Position numbers and translations under genes: made by a program. Shown one piece after another: positions 45,592-54,388 of a stretch of DNA of 64,000 nucleotides. Positions within the stretch are counted from its first letter, which is position 1. The number at the start of each line of letters is the position of its first letter. The notes beneath the pieces were generated by a model that worked only from the letters and a program-made list of their open reading frames with translations, did not search any database and was not told the DNA's origin. Origin of the DNA: Hyphomonadaceae bacterium (GTDB lineage Bacteria > Pseudomonadota > Alphaproteobacteria > Caulobacterales > Aquidulcibacteraceae); the NCBI GenBank assembly GCA_019636095.1, contig JAHBYF010000004.1, positions 164,501-228,500 of the forward strand. Direction: 5' to 3'.

Positions 45592-46514
45592 CTCAAGCCT
45601 CCGGCGCGCAGCAAATCGAGCGCGGCCGCCTCCACCGCGTCGATGCTGATGTCGTCCATCGCGCCGCCCGCGTCCAGGGCGGCCTCCTCAAAACTCTTGC
45701 CGCGGAGTGTGCGGGCGCGCGGCCCGCGGGGGCCGCGCACGCGTTCGTCGGTGGGGCCGAACAGGGTCAGGGTCGGCGCGCCCATGGCGGCGGCGATATG
45801 AGTGAGCGCGTTGTCATTGCCGATGCACAGTGTCGCGCGCTCAGCGAGCGCGGCGGCGGCGAGCATGTCAAGGCCGGCGCCGCTGGCGCGAACACCATCT
45901 GCATCGAGGCTAGACACGATACGCGCGGCGATCTCGTCGTCGCGCGTGGCGGCGCTCAGAACGACGATGCGCGCGCCGGTTAGCGCTCCCGTTGCGAGAC
46001 GCCGCGCGATCGCTGCGAAGCGCTCCTGCGGCCAGCGTTTGGCGCCGCTCGCGCCACCGGGCGCGACGAGGAGGACAGGCGCTGCGTCCGACGCGACATT
46101 CGCCGCCGCCTGACGGGCGCGATCATCGAGCCAAATTGTCGGCGCCAGTGTTCGCGCGCTGCCAACCAGCGCGCTCACGTCTTCACTGAAGTGGCGCAGC
46201 ACCTCCGGCGTAGGCAGAACGAACTTCTGCCTAGCTGGAAGCACAAGCGCGGCGGGTGTGCGGCGCATGTCGAGCAGCAGATCGAAGCGTCTGGCGCGGC
46301 GGCTCCATGCAAGCTCGATGAAGCGGCCGACATCGCTGATGCCTTCAACCGTGTATTGCGCCTTGAGGCCCGGCGACGCCCGGAACAGCGGGCGTGCGTC
46401 TGCGCTTGTCAGCACTGTAAGCTCAGCGCCCTCATCTAACACATGCGCCAATGCCCCGGTGGCAAGCACGGTTTCGCCAAGGTCGGCAGGAGCGAGGAAA
46501 AGGATGGACGCCAT
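45588..46514 (-). CDS. Family 9 glycosyltransferase (heptosyltransferase-like)
   Basis: 308 residues from ATG 46514 ([16 protein letters not shown]). GT9/GT-B features: an N-terminal Rossmann with [42 protein letters not shown] and the donor-binding [33 protein letters not shown]. It transfers a heptose or related sugar, probably to lipopolysaccharide core. The frame upstream to 47579 is antisense to ygfZ and is an artefact. First gene of a two-gene unit with pyrC. Confidence 0.88.
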   Translation of the reverse strand: MASILFLAPADLGETVLATGALAHVLDEGAELTVLTSADARPLFRASPGLKAQYTVEGISDVGRFIELAWSRRARRFDLLLDMRRTPAALVLPARQKFVLPTPEVLRHFSEDVSALVGSARTLAPTIWLDDRARQAAANVASDAAPVLLVAPGGASGAKRWPQERFAAIARRLATGALTGARIVVLSAATRDDEIAARIVSSLDADGVRASGAGLDMLAAAALAERATLCIGNDNALTHIAAAMGAPTLTLFGPTDERVRGPRGPRARTLRGKSFEEAALDAGGAMDDISIDAVEAAALDLLRAGGLR

Positions 46515-46608
46515 CGCGCCGGTTAAAGGCGCAGGGCAGGTAAATGTGAAGTCAACAAAGCCAGTGTGGTGGGTTGCGCGGCAACACGGCGCGGCCCAAG
46601 TGGTCGCC

Positions 46609-47430
46609 ATGACACGCCCGAGCCGCATAGAGCGCAGTCTGATCGCCGTAACCGGTCCGGACGCGCGGCCATTCCTGCAGAATTTACTGACCCAGGATTT
46701 GGACAACTTGGATGGCGCAGGCGTCGCATATGCAGCGCTTCTTTCTCCACAGGGCAAGGTCAGCGCCGACATGTTCGTCTGGGCGCGCGGGAACGACCTC
46801 CTGCTGGATGCCGACCCTTCACGCGGCGCCGATCTGTTGCGGCGGCTCTCGATGTACAAGTTGCGCGCGAACGTGGCGTTGGCTGACGTGACCGACGCGT
46901 TTGACGTGTTGGTCAGAGACGCGGCGTTCGAGGGGGCGATCATTGACCCCCGCCTAGCGGCGCTGGGCTTTCGCAGCGTGTCGCCGAAGCGCGACGCCCT
47001 CGTCATTTCACCTGACGACAACCGCATCGCGCTAGGCGTCCCAGATTTGGCGCGCGATGCACAACCAGAGGAAGTCTTCGCGGGCGAAGCGCTGCTCGAA
47101 GAATTGAACGGCGTCGACTTCGACAAGGGCTGCTTCGTCGGCCAGGAGAACGTCAGCCGCATGAAGCGGCGGGCGACAACGCGGAAGAAGTTCTGCCCCA
47201 TCATCTTCGAGGGGACGCCGATCGCATTTGGAACACCGGTGCTCGCGGGCGAGGTTGAGATCGGTTCGGTGCGCACAGGCGTCGCGGGGCGCGCCATCGC
47301 GCTACTGCGCTTGGACCGCGCGCTCGATGCACTCGCCGCCGGCAAGAGCCTGAGCGCCGGGGACCGCGCGGTGCGGCTCGATCCGCCTCCGTGGCTCATC
47401 TTGCCGCAACGCGAGGATGGCGCGGATTGA
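46609..47430 (+). CDS. ygfZ: YgfZ/GcvT-domain folate-binding Fe-S protein maintenance factor
   Basis: 273 residues. Has DARPFLQNLLTQDLDNL, LLSPQGKVSADMFVW and the YgfZ signature KGCFVGQENVSRMK with the reactive Cys. YgfZ-type proteins bind tetrahydrofolate and support certain Fe-S enzymes such as MiaB. Divergent from the GT9 gene with 94 bases between starts. Good family call. Confidence 0.92.
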   Translation: MTRPSRIERSLIAVTGPDARPFLQNLLTQDLDNLDGAGVAYAALLSPQGKVSADMFVWARGNDLLLDADPSRGADLLRRLSMYKLRANVALADVTDAFDVLVRDAAFEGAIIDPRLAALGFRSVSPKRDALVISPDDNRIALGVPDLARDAQPEEVFAGEALLEELNGVDFDKGCFVGQENVSRMKRRATTRKKFCPIIFEGTPIAFGTPVLAGEVEIGSVRTGVAGRAIALLRLDRALDALAAGKSLSAGDRAVRLDPPPWLILPQREDGAD

Positions 47431-47483
47431 ACGCGGTATGGGGAGGCAGATTGACGCCTGAGGCCCCCCGGGTTTAACCGCGT
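47431..47483. repeat. Inverted repeat after ygfZ
   Basis: ACGCGGT (47431-47437) pairs with ACCGCGT (47477-47483), enclosing a GC-rich stretch with a GGGGAGG/GGCCCCC partial pairing. It starts just after the ygfZ stop and ends 40 bases before the next gene, so a terminator or mRNA leader structure is possible. Confidence 0.4.
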
Positions 47484-47523
47484 GCTGCAATCCCCGCTCG
47501 GGCGGGGCGAACGGGGACATGCT

Positions 47524-48642
47524 TTGACAGTCGCCATTTCCGCGACCGGCCTTTGGACGCCGTCGAATTCCATCACCAACGCCGAGCTCGTCGCTTCCTA
47601 CAATGCGTATGTGGAGCGGTTTAATGCTGAGCATGCGGCCGAGATCGCCGCAGGAACCAAAGCTGCGCTGCAACCCTCCAGCGTCGAGTTCATCGAGAAA
47701 GCCTCGGGCATCAAGCACCGCTACGTGCTCGACAAGGAAGGCTCGCTCGATGTGAACCGCATGGTCCCGCGCATTCCGGAGCGGCCAAACAACGAACTCT
47801 CCCTCATGGCGGAAGTCTCAGTGAAGGCGGGCACGCAAGCGCTGGAGCGGGCCGGACGTGATCCGGCAGACATTGGCGCTGTTATCTGCTCGTGCTCGTC
47901 GCTGCAGCGCCCCTATCCGGCGCTGGCGATCGAAGTGCAGAACGCTTTGGGCGCTGGCGGCTTTGGCTATGACATGAACGTCGCCTGCTCTTCGGCGACG
48001 TTCGCCATCCAGAACGCCATCGACATCGTGCGCGCCGGCCACGCCAAGTCAGTGCTGGTGGTGAACCCAGAGCTGACGACGGGGCACCTGAATTTCCGCG
48101 ATCGCGAGACGCACTTCATCTTCGGGGATGCCTGTGTGGCGGTGCTCGTCGAGCGCAGCGAGATCGCGCCCAAGGGGGCGTGGAGCGTGCTGGGCTCCAG
48201 GCTCAAAACGCAGTTCTCTAACAACATCCGCAACAATTTTGGCTTCCTCAACCGCGCCGACGAAACCCATCGCGACGATCCAGACAAGCTGATCACGCAG
48301 CAGGGCCGCAAAGTGTTCAAGGAAGTGGTGCCGCTGGTGTCGGAAATGATCCTGCAGCACATGAGCGATCTTGGGCTGAAGCCGAAGGACATGCGCCGCC
48401 TCTGGCTGCACCAGGCCAACTCCAACATGAACCGGCTCATCGCCGAGCGCGTGCTCGGCCACGAGGCAAGCCAAGACGAAGCGCCGACTGTGCTTGATGT
48501 TTACGGCAACACGGCTGGCGCAGGCTCGATCATCGCCTTCCATAATCATAGCGACGATCTCAAAGCCGGCGACAAAGGCCTCATCTGCTCCTTCGGCGCC
48601 GGCTACAGCGCGGGCTCAATCTTCGTACAAAAGAGCGCCTAG
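47524..48642 (+). CDS. 3-oxoacyl-ACP synthase III-like condensing enzyme (FabH family, long form)
   Basis: 372 residues from TTG 47524 (LTVAISATGLWTPSNSITNAEL), with GGGGA seven bases before it; a GTG at 47482 is the alternative. The thiolase-fold condensing core has YDMNVACSSATFAIQ (active Cys), LWLHQANSNMNRLIAERV (His) and YGNTAGAGSIIAFH (Asn). A 45-residue N-terminal insert (SYNAYVERFNAEHAAEIAAGTKAALQPSSV) is typical of the long FabH-like subgroup, which makes beta-ketoacyl chains outside the main cycle. Substrate unknown. Confidence 0.88.
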   Translation: MTVAISATGLWTPSNSITNAELVASYNAYVERFNAEHAAEIAAGTKAALQPSSVEFIEKASGIKHRYVLDKEGSLDVNRMVPRIPERPNNELSLMAEVSVKAGTQALERAGRDPADIGAVICSCSSLQRPYPALAIEVQNALGAGGFGYDMNVACSSATFAIQNAIDIVRAGHAKSVLVVNPELTTGHLNFRDRETHFIFGDACVAVLVERSEIAPKGAWSVLGSRLKTQFSNNIRNNFGFLNRADETHRDDPDKLITQQGRKVFKEVVPLVSEMILQHMSDLGLKPKDMRRLWLHQANSNMNRLIAERVLGHEASQDEAPTVLDVYGNTAGAGSIIAFHNHSDDLKAGDKGLICSFGAGYSAGSIFVQKSA

Positions 48643-48671
48643 CGACGTCTGCTATTCGCCGACAACGGACA

Positions 48672-49136
48672 TTAGGACCGCACGCAGACGCCCCACCGGA
48701 CCGATAGGTTGGTGTCTTCGCCGCCAGGATACTCAAAGCCTGAGTGATAGAAACGAAGCGATCCGTCAGTCATTGTGGTGATGCGGAGAAAGGCCCGATC
48801 TTCGACGGCAACGAAATCCTGTCCGTCGTCGCTCTCGTACGCGCTGTGCAGCACAGTGTTTGACGTATGCCATTCGTAGCGGTCGCGATCTGTACCCGAG
48901 TATGGCGTTTCAATCGCTACGAAATGCTGGTCTTCGCCAGTAATTCGCATCGCAAATCGCGTAGGTGTTTCAGTGGCGATGAACGCTTCCGGCGCGCCAG
49001 CGCCTTCCAGGTGCACCGCGCCGATACCTGCCTTCTGCTCGACCGTGCAAACGTATTCCCGAGTGTCGGCGCTCCACGCCGGACTTGTGGCGCATGCCAG
49101 AGCGACAACGACAGCAAGGGTTATGAAACCTCTCAT
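48672..49136 (-). CDS. Secreted protein of unknown function
   Basis: 154 residues from ATG 49136 with GGAG upstream. Signal peptide (about 1-24, ending SPAWSA), then a beta-rich domain (ADTREYVCTVEQKAG, FAMRITGEDQHFVAIETPY, LRFYHSGFEYPGGED) with cysteines near both ends (C30 and C152) that may be bonded. The fold resembles small periplasmic lipocalin-like proteins, as does the product at 62640-63071, but I cannot name a family. Confidence 0.75.
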   Translation of the reverse strand: MRGFITLAVVVALACATSPAWSADTREYVCTVEQKAGIGAVHLEGAGAPEAFIATETPTRFAMRITGEDQHFVAIETPYSGTDRDRYEWHTSNTVLHSAYESDDGQDFVAVEDRAFLRITTMTDGSLRFYHSGFEYPGGEDTNLSVRWGVCVRS

Positions 49137-49322
49137 GGCTTGAAGTCGCTCCGAACCTGCCAGCGGCACTGCACCGCCCCGTCGATCGAGCACCAAGTTA
49201 GTCGCGGCGGCCAACACACCGCAAAGCGTTGCCCCTAGCAAACGCCTACCCTACAATTCCATTGTGCACAAAGTATTCCGCATGCGGCGCTCTAGGCTCG
49301 AGCGTCGAGGGGCAATGCGACC

Positions 49323-49919
49323 ATGGCCAAAATATTCATTAGCTACCGCCGGGACGACTCGAAATGGGCAGCGGGACGCGTTCGTGAGGCTCTTGACGCC
49401 TTGCTTGGACCAAACAGTGTCTTCATGGACACCGCCGACATTGTCGCGGGCCAGACATTCAAAGACACGATCACAACCCAAATCCGCAACGCGAACGTCG
49501 TCGTTGCTGTAATTGGGCAAAACTGGGAGGGGCGAACTGCCGGCTCCATGCTGCTCGGTTCCAGCTACAGAGGGCCAGACGTACTAAACGTCATTGAACT
49601 CACAGCAAAGCTCCCTTTTCAGCTTCTTGGCGCTCTGCATCGTAGCCACAAAACGGGCGAAGATTTTGATGACGCGTTCAAAAACGTCGAAGCCTCTAAT
49701 CGCCTCTGGCAAAGTGATGACATGGTCAGGCACGAGCTTGAACAGGCCCTAGCACTAAAAAAGCCGATCTTACCCGTGCTTATCGATGGCGCTTCGATCC
49801 CAGAAGATATTCCGTACACCTTGGCACCGCTCAGGACATTGCATCATCTCAAAATGACGCACGAAAGTTTTCACGAAGCGCTGCCAACGTTGCTCAAGGC
49901 GATCCAACCCAATCTCTAG
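49323..49919 (+). CDS. TIR-domain protein
   Basis: 198 residues, one TIR domain and little else: AKIFISYRRDDSKWAAGRV, GPNSVFMDTADIVAGQTFKD, NANVVVAVIGQNW, and late VRHELEQALALKKPILPVLIDGA and LAPLRTLHHLKM. The Glu of HELEQAL matches the position that is catalytic in TIR NADases. About 50 residues are inserted between strands (70-135), longer than in typical TIR_2 proteins. Bacterial TIRs often degrade NAD or make cADPR signals in phage defence. No partner sensor gene is fused. Two sampled 60-base lines have 33 and 31 G+C, lower than the surroundings, suggesting transfer. Confidence 0.9.
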   Translation: MAKIFISYRRDDSKWAAGRVREALDALLGPNSVFMDTADIVAGQTFKDTITTQIRNANVVVAVIGQNWEGRTAGSMLLGSSYRGPDVLNVIELTAKLPFQLLGALHRSHKTGEDFDDAFKNVEASNRLWQSDDMVRHELEQALALKKPILPVLIDGASIPEDIPYTLAPLRTLHHLKMTHESFHEALPTLLKAIQPNL

Positions 49920-50081
49920 CGCCGCAGCCTCTAGCAAACTGACACCCTTGCTGAAAGTACCAAAGACGGAGCGCGACAGAGCGCCAAAGACGCTCTCCAA
50001 GCACGAAGTTCCACATTAGTAGAATGAACTTCGTGGGCACTATGCGCAATGAGGCGAACAAGAACCCGCCTGAAGCGCCCA

Positions 50082-50267
50082 TCATTGAGAACTTGAAGTT
50101 TTGATCGAGCGGACCCGTCCGTCCTTTTGCTCGTGCCAGATACGAATGTACGACCCGCCATCAAACTTACTCTGAACTCTCCCACTGCGCCCCGGAATCG
50201 CCAAAGAAGTGTTTCTCGGTAGCAAAGCGCGTAGTTCGTCAAGCAATTCCCAGCGCGGGTTGTTCAT
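50082..50267 (-). CDS. Small basic protein in the low-GC patch
   Basis: 61 residues from ATG 50267 (frame open to a TTG at 50303). NNPRWELLDELRALLPRN is a clear amphipathic helix; GGSYIRIWHEQKDGRVRSIKTSSSQ is a basic beta-hairpin-like end. It may be a nucleic-acid or protein-binding peptide. It converges on the TIR gene across 162 bases (49920-50081) in which I see no gene. No good ribosome site, so moderate confidence. 50268-50448 also holds no other gene. Confidence 0.4.
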   Translation of the reverse strand: MNNPRWELLDELRALLPRNTSLAIPGRSGRVQSKFDGGSYIRIWHEQKDGRVRSIKTSSSQ

Positions 50268-50448
50268 CAATCCAGAGATCGACCTCCTCGGGATCCGCTC
50301 CAACCGATACCTTCGGATCTAACTTTTGGCAGGTGATGCCATGCGCCCTTGCTCGTCAGGCGAGCGCCATTTTTCTCCACGTCGACCGGCCGCTTCGGGC
50401 CAGCAACGGTCGCTCGCGCTTCTGGCGCAAGCGACCGTCGAGCTCAAC

Positions 50449-52290
50449 TCACCAGCCGCAGTGCTGGCCGCGATTGCGGCGTTCGAGATCGTCCATCAGC
50501 GGCTGGAAGTAGCGCACCATGGCGCCGCCATCCATTTGACGCGTGCCGGTGAATGCTTCGAGCGCGTCCGGCCATGGGTGCGAGGCGCCCATTTCCAGCA
50601 TGCGTGCGAAACGTTGGCCGACTTCGCGGTTGCCGTAGATCGTGCAGCGATGCAGCGGGCCTTCCCAGCCAGCTTGACGGCAGGCGGCTTCGTAGAACTG
50701 GAACTGCAGCACGTACGACAGGAAGTAGCGCAGATACGGCACGTTGTTGGCGATGTGATATTTGGCGCCCGGATCAAAGAATTCCTCACCACGCGCATTC
50801 GGCGGACGAATACCCTGATAGCGTTGGCGCAGCTCCCACCACGCCGCATTGTAGCGATCCGGCGTGATGCGCCCGTCAAACACCTGCCAGCGCCACTGAT
50901 CGACTGTCAAAGCAAACGGCAGGAAGGAAATTTTCTCCAGCGCACGTTCGAGCAGTAGATTGGTGTCGGCGGCAGCCGGCGGGATCTGGTTGCGACGCAG
51001 GAGATTGATGTCGACCAAATATTGCGGCGTGATGTTCAGCGCGATGAAATCACCGATGGCTTCATGGAAACCATCGTGCGCGCCGTTTCTGTAGAGGAAC
51101 GGCTGCTGATTGTAAGCGCGCTGATAAAAGTTGTGGCCGAGTTCGTGGTGGATGGTCTGGAAGTGCTCCGCGTTGATCTGAATGCACTGCTTCACGCGGA
51201 GATCATCGACATTGTCGACGTCCCAAGCTGAGGCGTGGCACACAACATCACGGTCACGCGGACGCGTGAGCAGCGAGCGTTCCCAGAACGTATCCGGCAA
51301 TTCCGGGAAACCGAGCGAGGTGTAGAAACGCTCGGCCGTCTGGGCCATTTGAACCGGGGTGTAGTGCGCGCGCGTAAGCAATTGCGTCGTGTCGTAGGTG
51401 GCGCTGCCGCCGGCTGGCCGGACCAGCGGCATCAATGTCGACCAATCCTGCGCCCACATATTGCCGAGCAGATCGGCCCGGATCGGCTGATCCAGCGGCA
51501 CAACCGCGTCGCCATAGCGATCATTTAGACGTGCGCGGACATAGCAATGCAGTTGCTCGTAGAACGGCGAGAGCTGCCCCCACAGGCGCTCCACCTCCTG
51601 TTCCATGTCGGCGGCCGGCATATCGTAGTTCGACAGCCACATGTTGCCGACGTCTTCGAAGCCCAGGTCGCGCGCGCCCTCGTTGGCGATCTCGACCATG
51701 CGCGCGTAGTCTTGGCGCATCGGCGCGGCGACCGCGTGCCACCTGGTCCACATCTCTTCGAGACGCGCCGGATTGCGCTCGGTCCCCATCAGGGTTTCCA
51801 ACTCATCCAGCGTGACCTGACGGCCCTGGTAATCGATGCGCCCGGTTGAATAGATCGACGCCAAGCGTGTGGTGATTTCCGAGAGCTGACTCGCAGCGCC
51901 TTCGCGTTGCGGCGCGGGTAGCGTGAGGCTCAAGCGCAGGAGATCGATCTTGCGGCGCGTGTCTGGCGGCAGTTCGACGTTGGCGTAGCGGCCGGCCTCG
52001 CTGGCGAGGCGCACCCGCGCCTCGGTGCCCTCGGCGTCACTGCGCTGGAGCAGCCATTCGGTATCGTAGGTGATGTTGGTGTTATAGACCCAAGCGACGC
52101 GGCCCTCGTATTCGGAGCGGCGCATCAACTCATCTTCCGCCGCCTGCACGAAGGCGGCAGCGGATTCCGCGGTCAACGGGCCGTTGCGCGTAGTGGCGGT
52201 CGTGCCGCCTTGCGGCGTCGCACACGCCGCGGCGAACGCCGCGATGGCGATCCAGGATACAGCGGTCCTGAGCAATGGTTTCGCGATCAT
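50449..52290 (-). CDS. M2-family peptidyl-dipeptidase A (ACE homologue), lipoprotein
   Basis: 613 residues. Lipobox AAC (Cys23) at the N-terminus, so envelope anchored. The zinc site is HHELGH (HELGH at 382-386) with the third ligand Glu410 in FHEAIGD, as in angiotensin-converting enzyme, whose testis form uses H383, H387 and E411. Also conserved: AWDVDN... and the C-terminal half with FHEAIGDFIALN and YVLQFQFYEAAC. It removes dipeptides from peptide C-termini. Bacterial M2 peptidases are uncommon outside a few proteobacterial groups; here it fits the set of peptide-degrading lipoproteins in this window. Confidence 0.93.
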   Translation of the reverse strand: MIAKPLLRTAVSWIAIAAFAAACATPQGGTTATTRNGPLTAESAAAFVQAAEDELMRRSEYEGRVAWVYNTNITYDTEWLLQRSDAEGTEARVRLASEAGRYANVELPPDTRRKIDLLRLSLTLPAPQREGAASQLSEITTRLASIYSTGRIDYQGRQVTLDELETLMGTERNPARLEEMWTRWHAVAAPMRQDYARMVEIANEGARDLGFEDVGNMWLSNYDMPAADMEQEVERLWGQLSPFYEQLHCYVRARLNDRYGDAVVPLDQPIRADLLGNMWAQDWSTLMPLVRPAGGSATYDTTQLLTRAHYTPVQMAQTAERFYTSLGFPELPDTFWERSLLTRPRDRDVVCHASAWDVDNVDDLRVKQCIQINAEHFQTIHHELGHNFYQRAYNQQPFLYRNGAHDGFHEAIGDFIALNITPQYLVDINLLRRNQIPPAAADTNLLLERALEKISFLPFALTVDQWRWQVFDGRITPDRYNAAWWELRQRYQGIRPPNARGEEFFDPGAKYHIANNVPYLRYFLSYVLQFQFYEAACRQAGWEGPLHRCTIYGNREVGQRFARMLEMGASHPWPDALEAFTGTRQMDGGAMVRYFQPLMDDLERRNRGQHCGW

Positions 52291-52336
52291 GGTCTCTCCC
52301 TGTTCCAGCTTGAGCCGCGACTGCGCGCGGCGCCCC

Positions 52337-52825
52337 CTAATTGCCTTCCGCAGCCAGCCACTCGATGCCGTCCGCCGACATCATGAACACCGCCGCCTCG
52401 CGCCGCTTGGCGCCCACCGCGTTGAAGAATCTCTGCGCAACTTCATTTTCGACGCCAGTTGTAATCGCGAGTTCGCGGGCGCCGAGTTCGCGCGCACGGC
52501 GCGCCACAGCGCTCATCATCTTGCGGGCCAGCCCAGTGCGTCGCAGTTCGGGCGAGACATAGAGTTCGCAAAGAACGATGTTCGGCGTCCCGCGGCGTAT
52601 GTCGTAACCCTTGGTGATGATCGCATGCGCAACGATCGGCGCGCTGCTGCGCGCCTGCGCGACCCACGCCTCGAACAAGGCGTTCGAGCCGAAGGCGTGC
52701 GACTTGATCCGATCGGCTTCCAGGCTTGAGAGCGCCCCCTCCTCGCTCGCCGCCAGCGCGGAGAGCTTGGCAATCGCGTCTGCGTCACGCGGGACCGCGC
52801 GCCGGATGGTAAGTGGCAATTCCAT
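52337..52825 (-). CDS. GNAT-family N-acetyltransferase
   Basis: 162 residues. IRRAVPRDADAIAKLSALAA at the start, LCELYVSPELRRTGLARKMMSAVARRARELGA with the acetyl-CoA loop RRTGLA (Q/R-x-x-G-x-G/A) and the late FNAVGAKRREAAVFMM. Substrate unknown. Follows the small membrane protein gene (52909) on the same strand and precedes the M2 peptidase. Confidence 0.88.
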   Translation of the reverse strand: MELPLTIRRAVPRDADAIAKLSALAASEEGALSSLEADRIKSHAFGSNALFEAWVAQARSSAPIVAHAIITKGYDIRRGTPNIVLCELYVSPELRRTGLARKMMSAVARRARELGARELAITTGVENEVAQRFFNAVGAKRREAAVFMMSADGIEWLAAEGN

Positions 52826-52908
52826 AATGCGCCGTCATGTAAGGCGCGGAAGCAAGCTGGACGCAAGCAAAAGCGAAACGACGCAAGAACTTTGCGGCGC
52901 GTGGGCGA

Positions 52909-53040
52909 TCAGTGGTCGACCCAGGGGCCCATCGGGCCACCGTCGTCGTGATCCCAACCGCCCGAGCGGCGGGTCATGAAGGCGCCGAGGAGGGTCAAAC
53001 CCACCACCACGCCGACGGCAACAAGGAACCAGAAGAACAT
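52909..53040 (-). CDS. Tiny membrane protein
   Basis: 43 residues found by reading the minus strand directly: MFFWFLVAVGVVVGLTLLGAF is one hydrophobic helix, followed by MTRRSGGWDHDDGGPMGPWVDH, a short His/Asp-rich tail that could bind metal. GGAG lies six bases before the ATG. Same strand as GNAT and acyltransferase genes; function unknown. Confidence 0.55.
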   Translation of the reverse strand: MFFWFLVAVGVVVGLTLLGAFMTRRSGGWDHDDGGPMGPWVDH

Positions 53041-53074
53041 TCGCGCTCCATGGTTTCAGGCGGCTGCGAGCGGC

Positions 53075-54301
53075 TCAAGCGGCCTCCCGCACAACCTGTC
53101 CCGGTAATGTAGCGGCCTTCTCCTGGCTTTTCGAGGGCAAGCCTATCCAAACGCGCAGAATGGGAACTCGGCGCCCCACATCGTAGAAAAGCCAGCACCC
53201 CAGCGCGGTAACGCCGATCAGCAACGGCGCCTCGATGGCGAGCGGCAGTTGCAACTCGTCGAGGTAATGGCCCGCGACGACGATGATCGTCTGATGGATC
53301 AGGTAGAACGGAAAGATCGCCTGGGTGAGCATCCGCCGCATTGGGCCATCCGCATTTCTCAGATGGCGATGCGCGAAACCGAGCGCGGTGACGATTGCGC
53401 ACCACGCATCAAGTTCGCGCACGCCGCGCATCACCGTGCGCAGCCAATCGGGCGGAGTCACCCCATCGGGGTAGGCGCCATAATAGGCGACGATCGCCGC
53501 CCACGAGATCAGAGCGATGGGGAGAGCAATCCAACGGAGTCGCACGCACTGATCGAAGAATGGCTGATGCTTGGCAATCGCAAAGCCGAACAGAAAAACA
53601 CTGAAATAGAGCGCATGCAGATACCAATCTTCGCGGAAGTCGTGGCTTTCGCCGAACATCGGAAACAAGGTCATGCGCAGCGCCGCCATGATCAGCCATG
53701 GCGTGAGGATGAGAAAGGGGCCGGAGATCAGCCTGCCGACGGTCTTCGGGACCCGGCGAAGCAGAGGCAGCAGCGGAATAAGCGCCAGCGTGTAGAGGAT
53801 CAGATAGGCGACGAACCACATGTGGTTGTAGGTCGGCGTGGTGAGGCAGCCCTCGCCGTCGCACCAATGACCTGAGGCCGTCACGTACTTCACGTAGAAA
53901 TTGTCGAGCGCGAGAGGATATTGCGCCGCCACGGCCGCGGGTAACGCTTGGATGGCCTCCACCACCTCATAATAACTCTGCGGCGGAACGATCACGAACA
54001 CCGCCAGGAGCAATGGCGGCCAGAGCCGTCCCATGCGCGCGATTGTCAGCTCTCCCGCGTCCATCTTATCGGCCATGAACCGGGTGGCGGCGCCCGAGAT
54101 GAGAAACAGGAGCGTCAGCCGCCACGGGTTGGTCAGCAGCATCAGCGGCTCGATAGCGTCGCTTGCAGCGCGGGATTTCACGTGCCAGTCCCAGGTCACG
54201 TAAAACATACCGCAATGGTAGAGAATGAGCAGGCCGAACGCGATGATACGGAGCCAGTCGAGGTCATAACGGCGGTTAGTCACGGCAGGTGGACCCTCCA
54301 T
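53075..54301 (-). CDS. Acyltransferase family 3 integral membrane protein
   Basis: 408 residues with about ten membrane helices. N-terminal YDLDWLRIIAFGLLILYHCGMFYV has the family His (YHC) and the RxxDxLR-like start; LLFLISGAATRFM and FPFYLIHQTIIVV further on are typical. Such proteins transfer acyl groups to membrane carbohydrates such as O-antigen or glucans. The acceptor is unknown. Divergent from the LytTR gene. Confidence 0.88.
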   Translation of the reverse strand: MEGPPAVTNRRYDLDWLRIIAFGLLILYHCGMFYVTWDWHVKSRAASDAIEPLMLLTNPWRLTLLFLISGAATRFMADKMDAGELTIARMGRLWPPLLLAVFVIVPPQSYYEVVEAIQALPAAVAAQYPLALDNFYVKYVTASGHWCDGEGCLTTPTYNHMWFVAYLILYTLALIPLLPLLRRVPKTVGRLISGPFLILTPWLIMAALRMTLFPMFGESHDFREDWYLHALYFSVFLFGFAIAKHQPFFDQCVRLRWIALPIALISWAAIVAYYGAYPDGVTPPDWLRTVMRGVRELDAWCAIVTALGFAHRHLRNADGPMRRMLTQAIFPFYLIHQTIIVVAGHYLDELQLPLAIEAPLLIGVTALGCWLFYDVGRRVPILRVWIGLPSKSQEKAATLPGQVVREAA

Positions 54302-54388
54302 TGAGCTCCCGCTTCTTTCCCGCTGGGCCTCGCCCCGCTAGTTTGGCGCCACGCTCGGCAAGCGGGTGGGACGAGCGGGGAGCCTTCG

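Noticed and set aside
46515..47579. N-terminal extension of the GT9 glycosyltransferase frame
   Set aside because: The extension is antisense to ygfZ and Ser/Arg/Pro-rich; the ATG at 46514 begins a normal GT9 protein.
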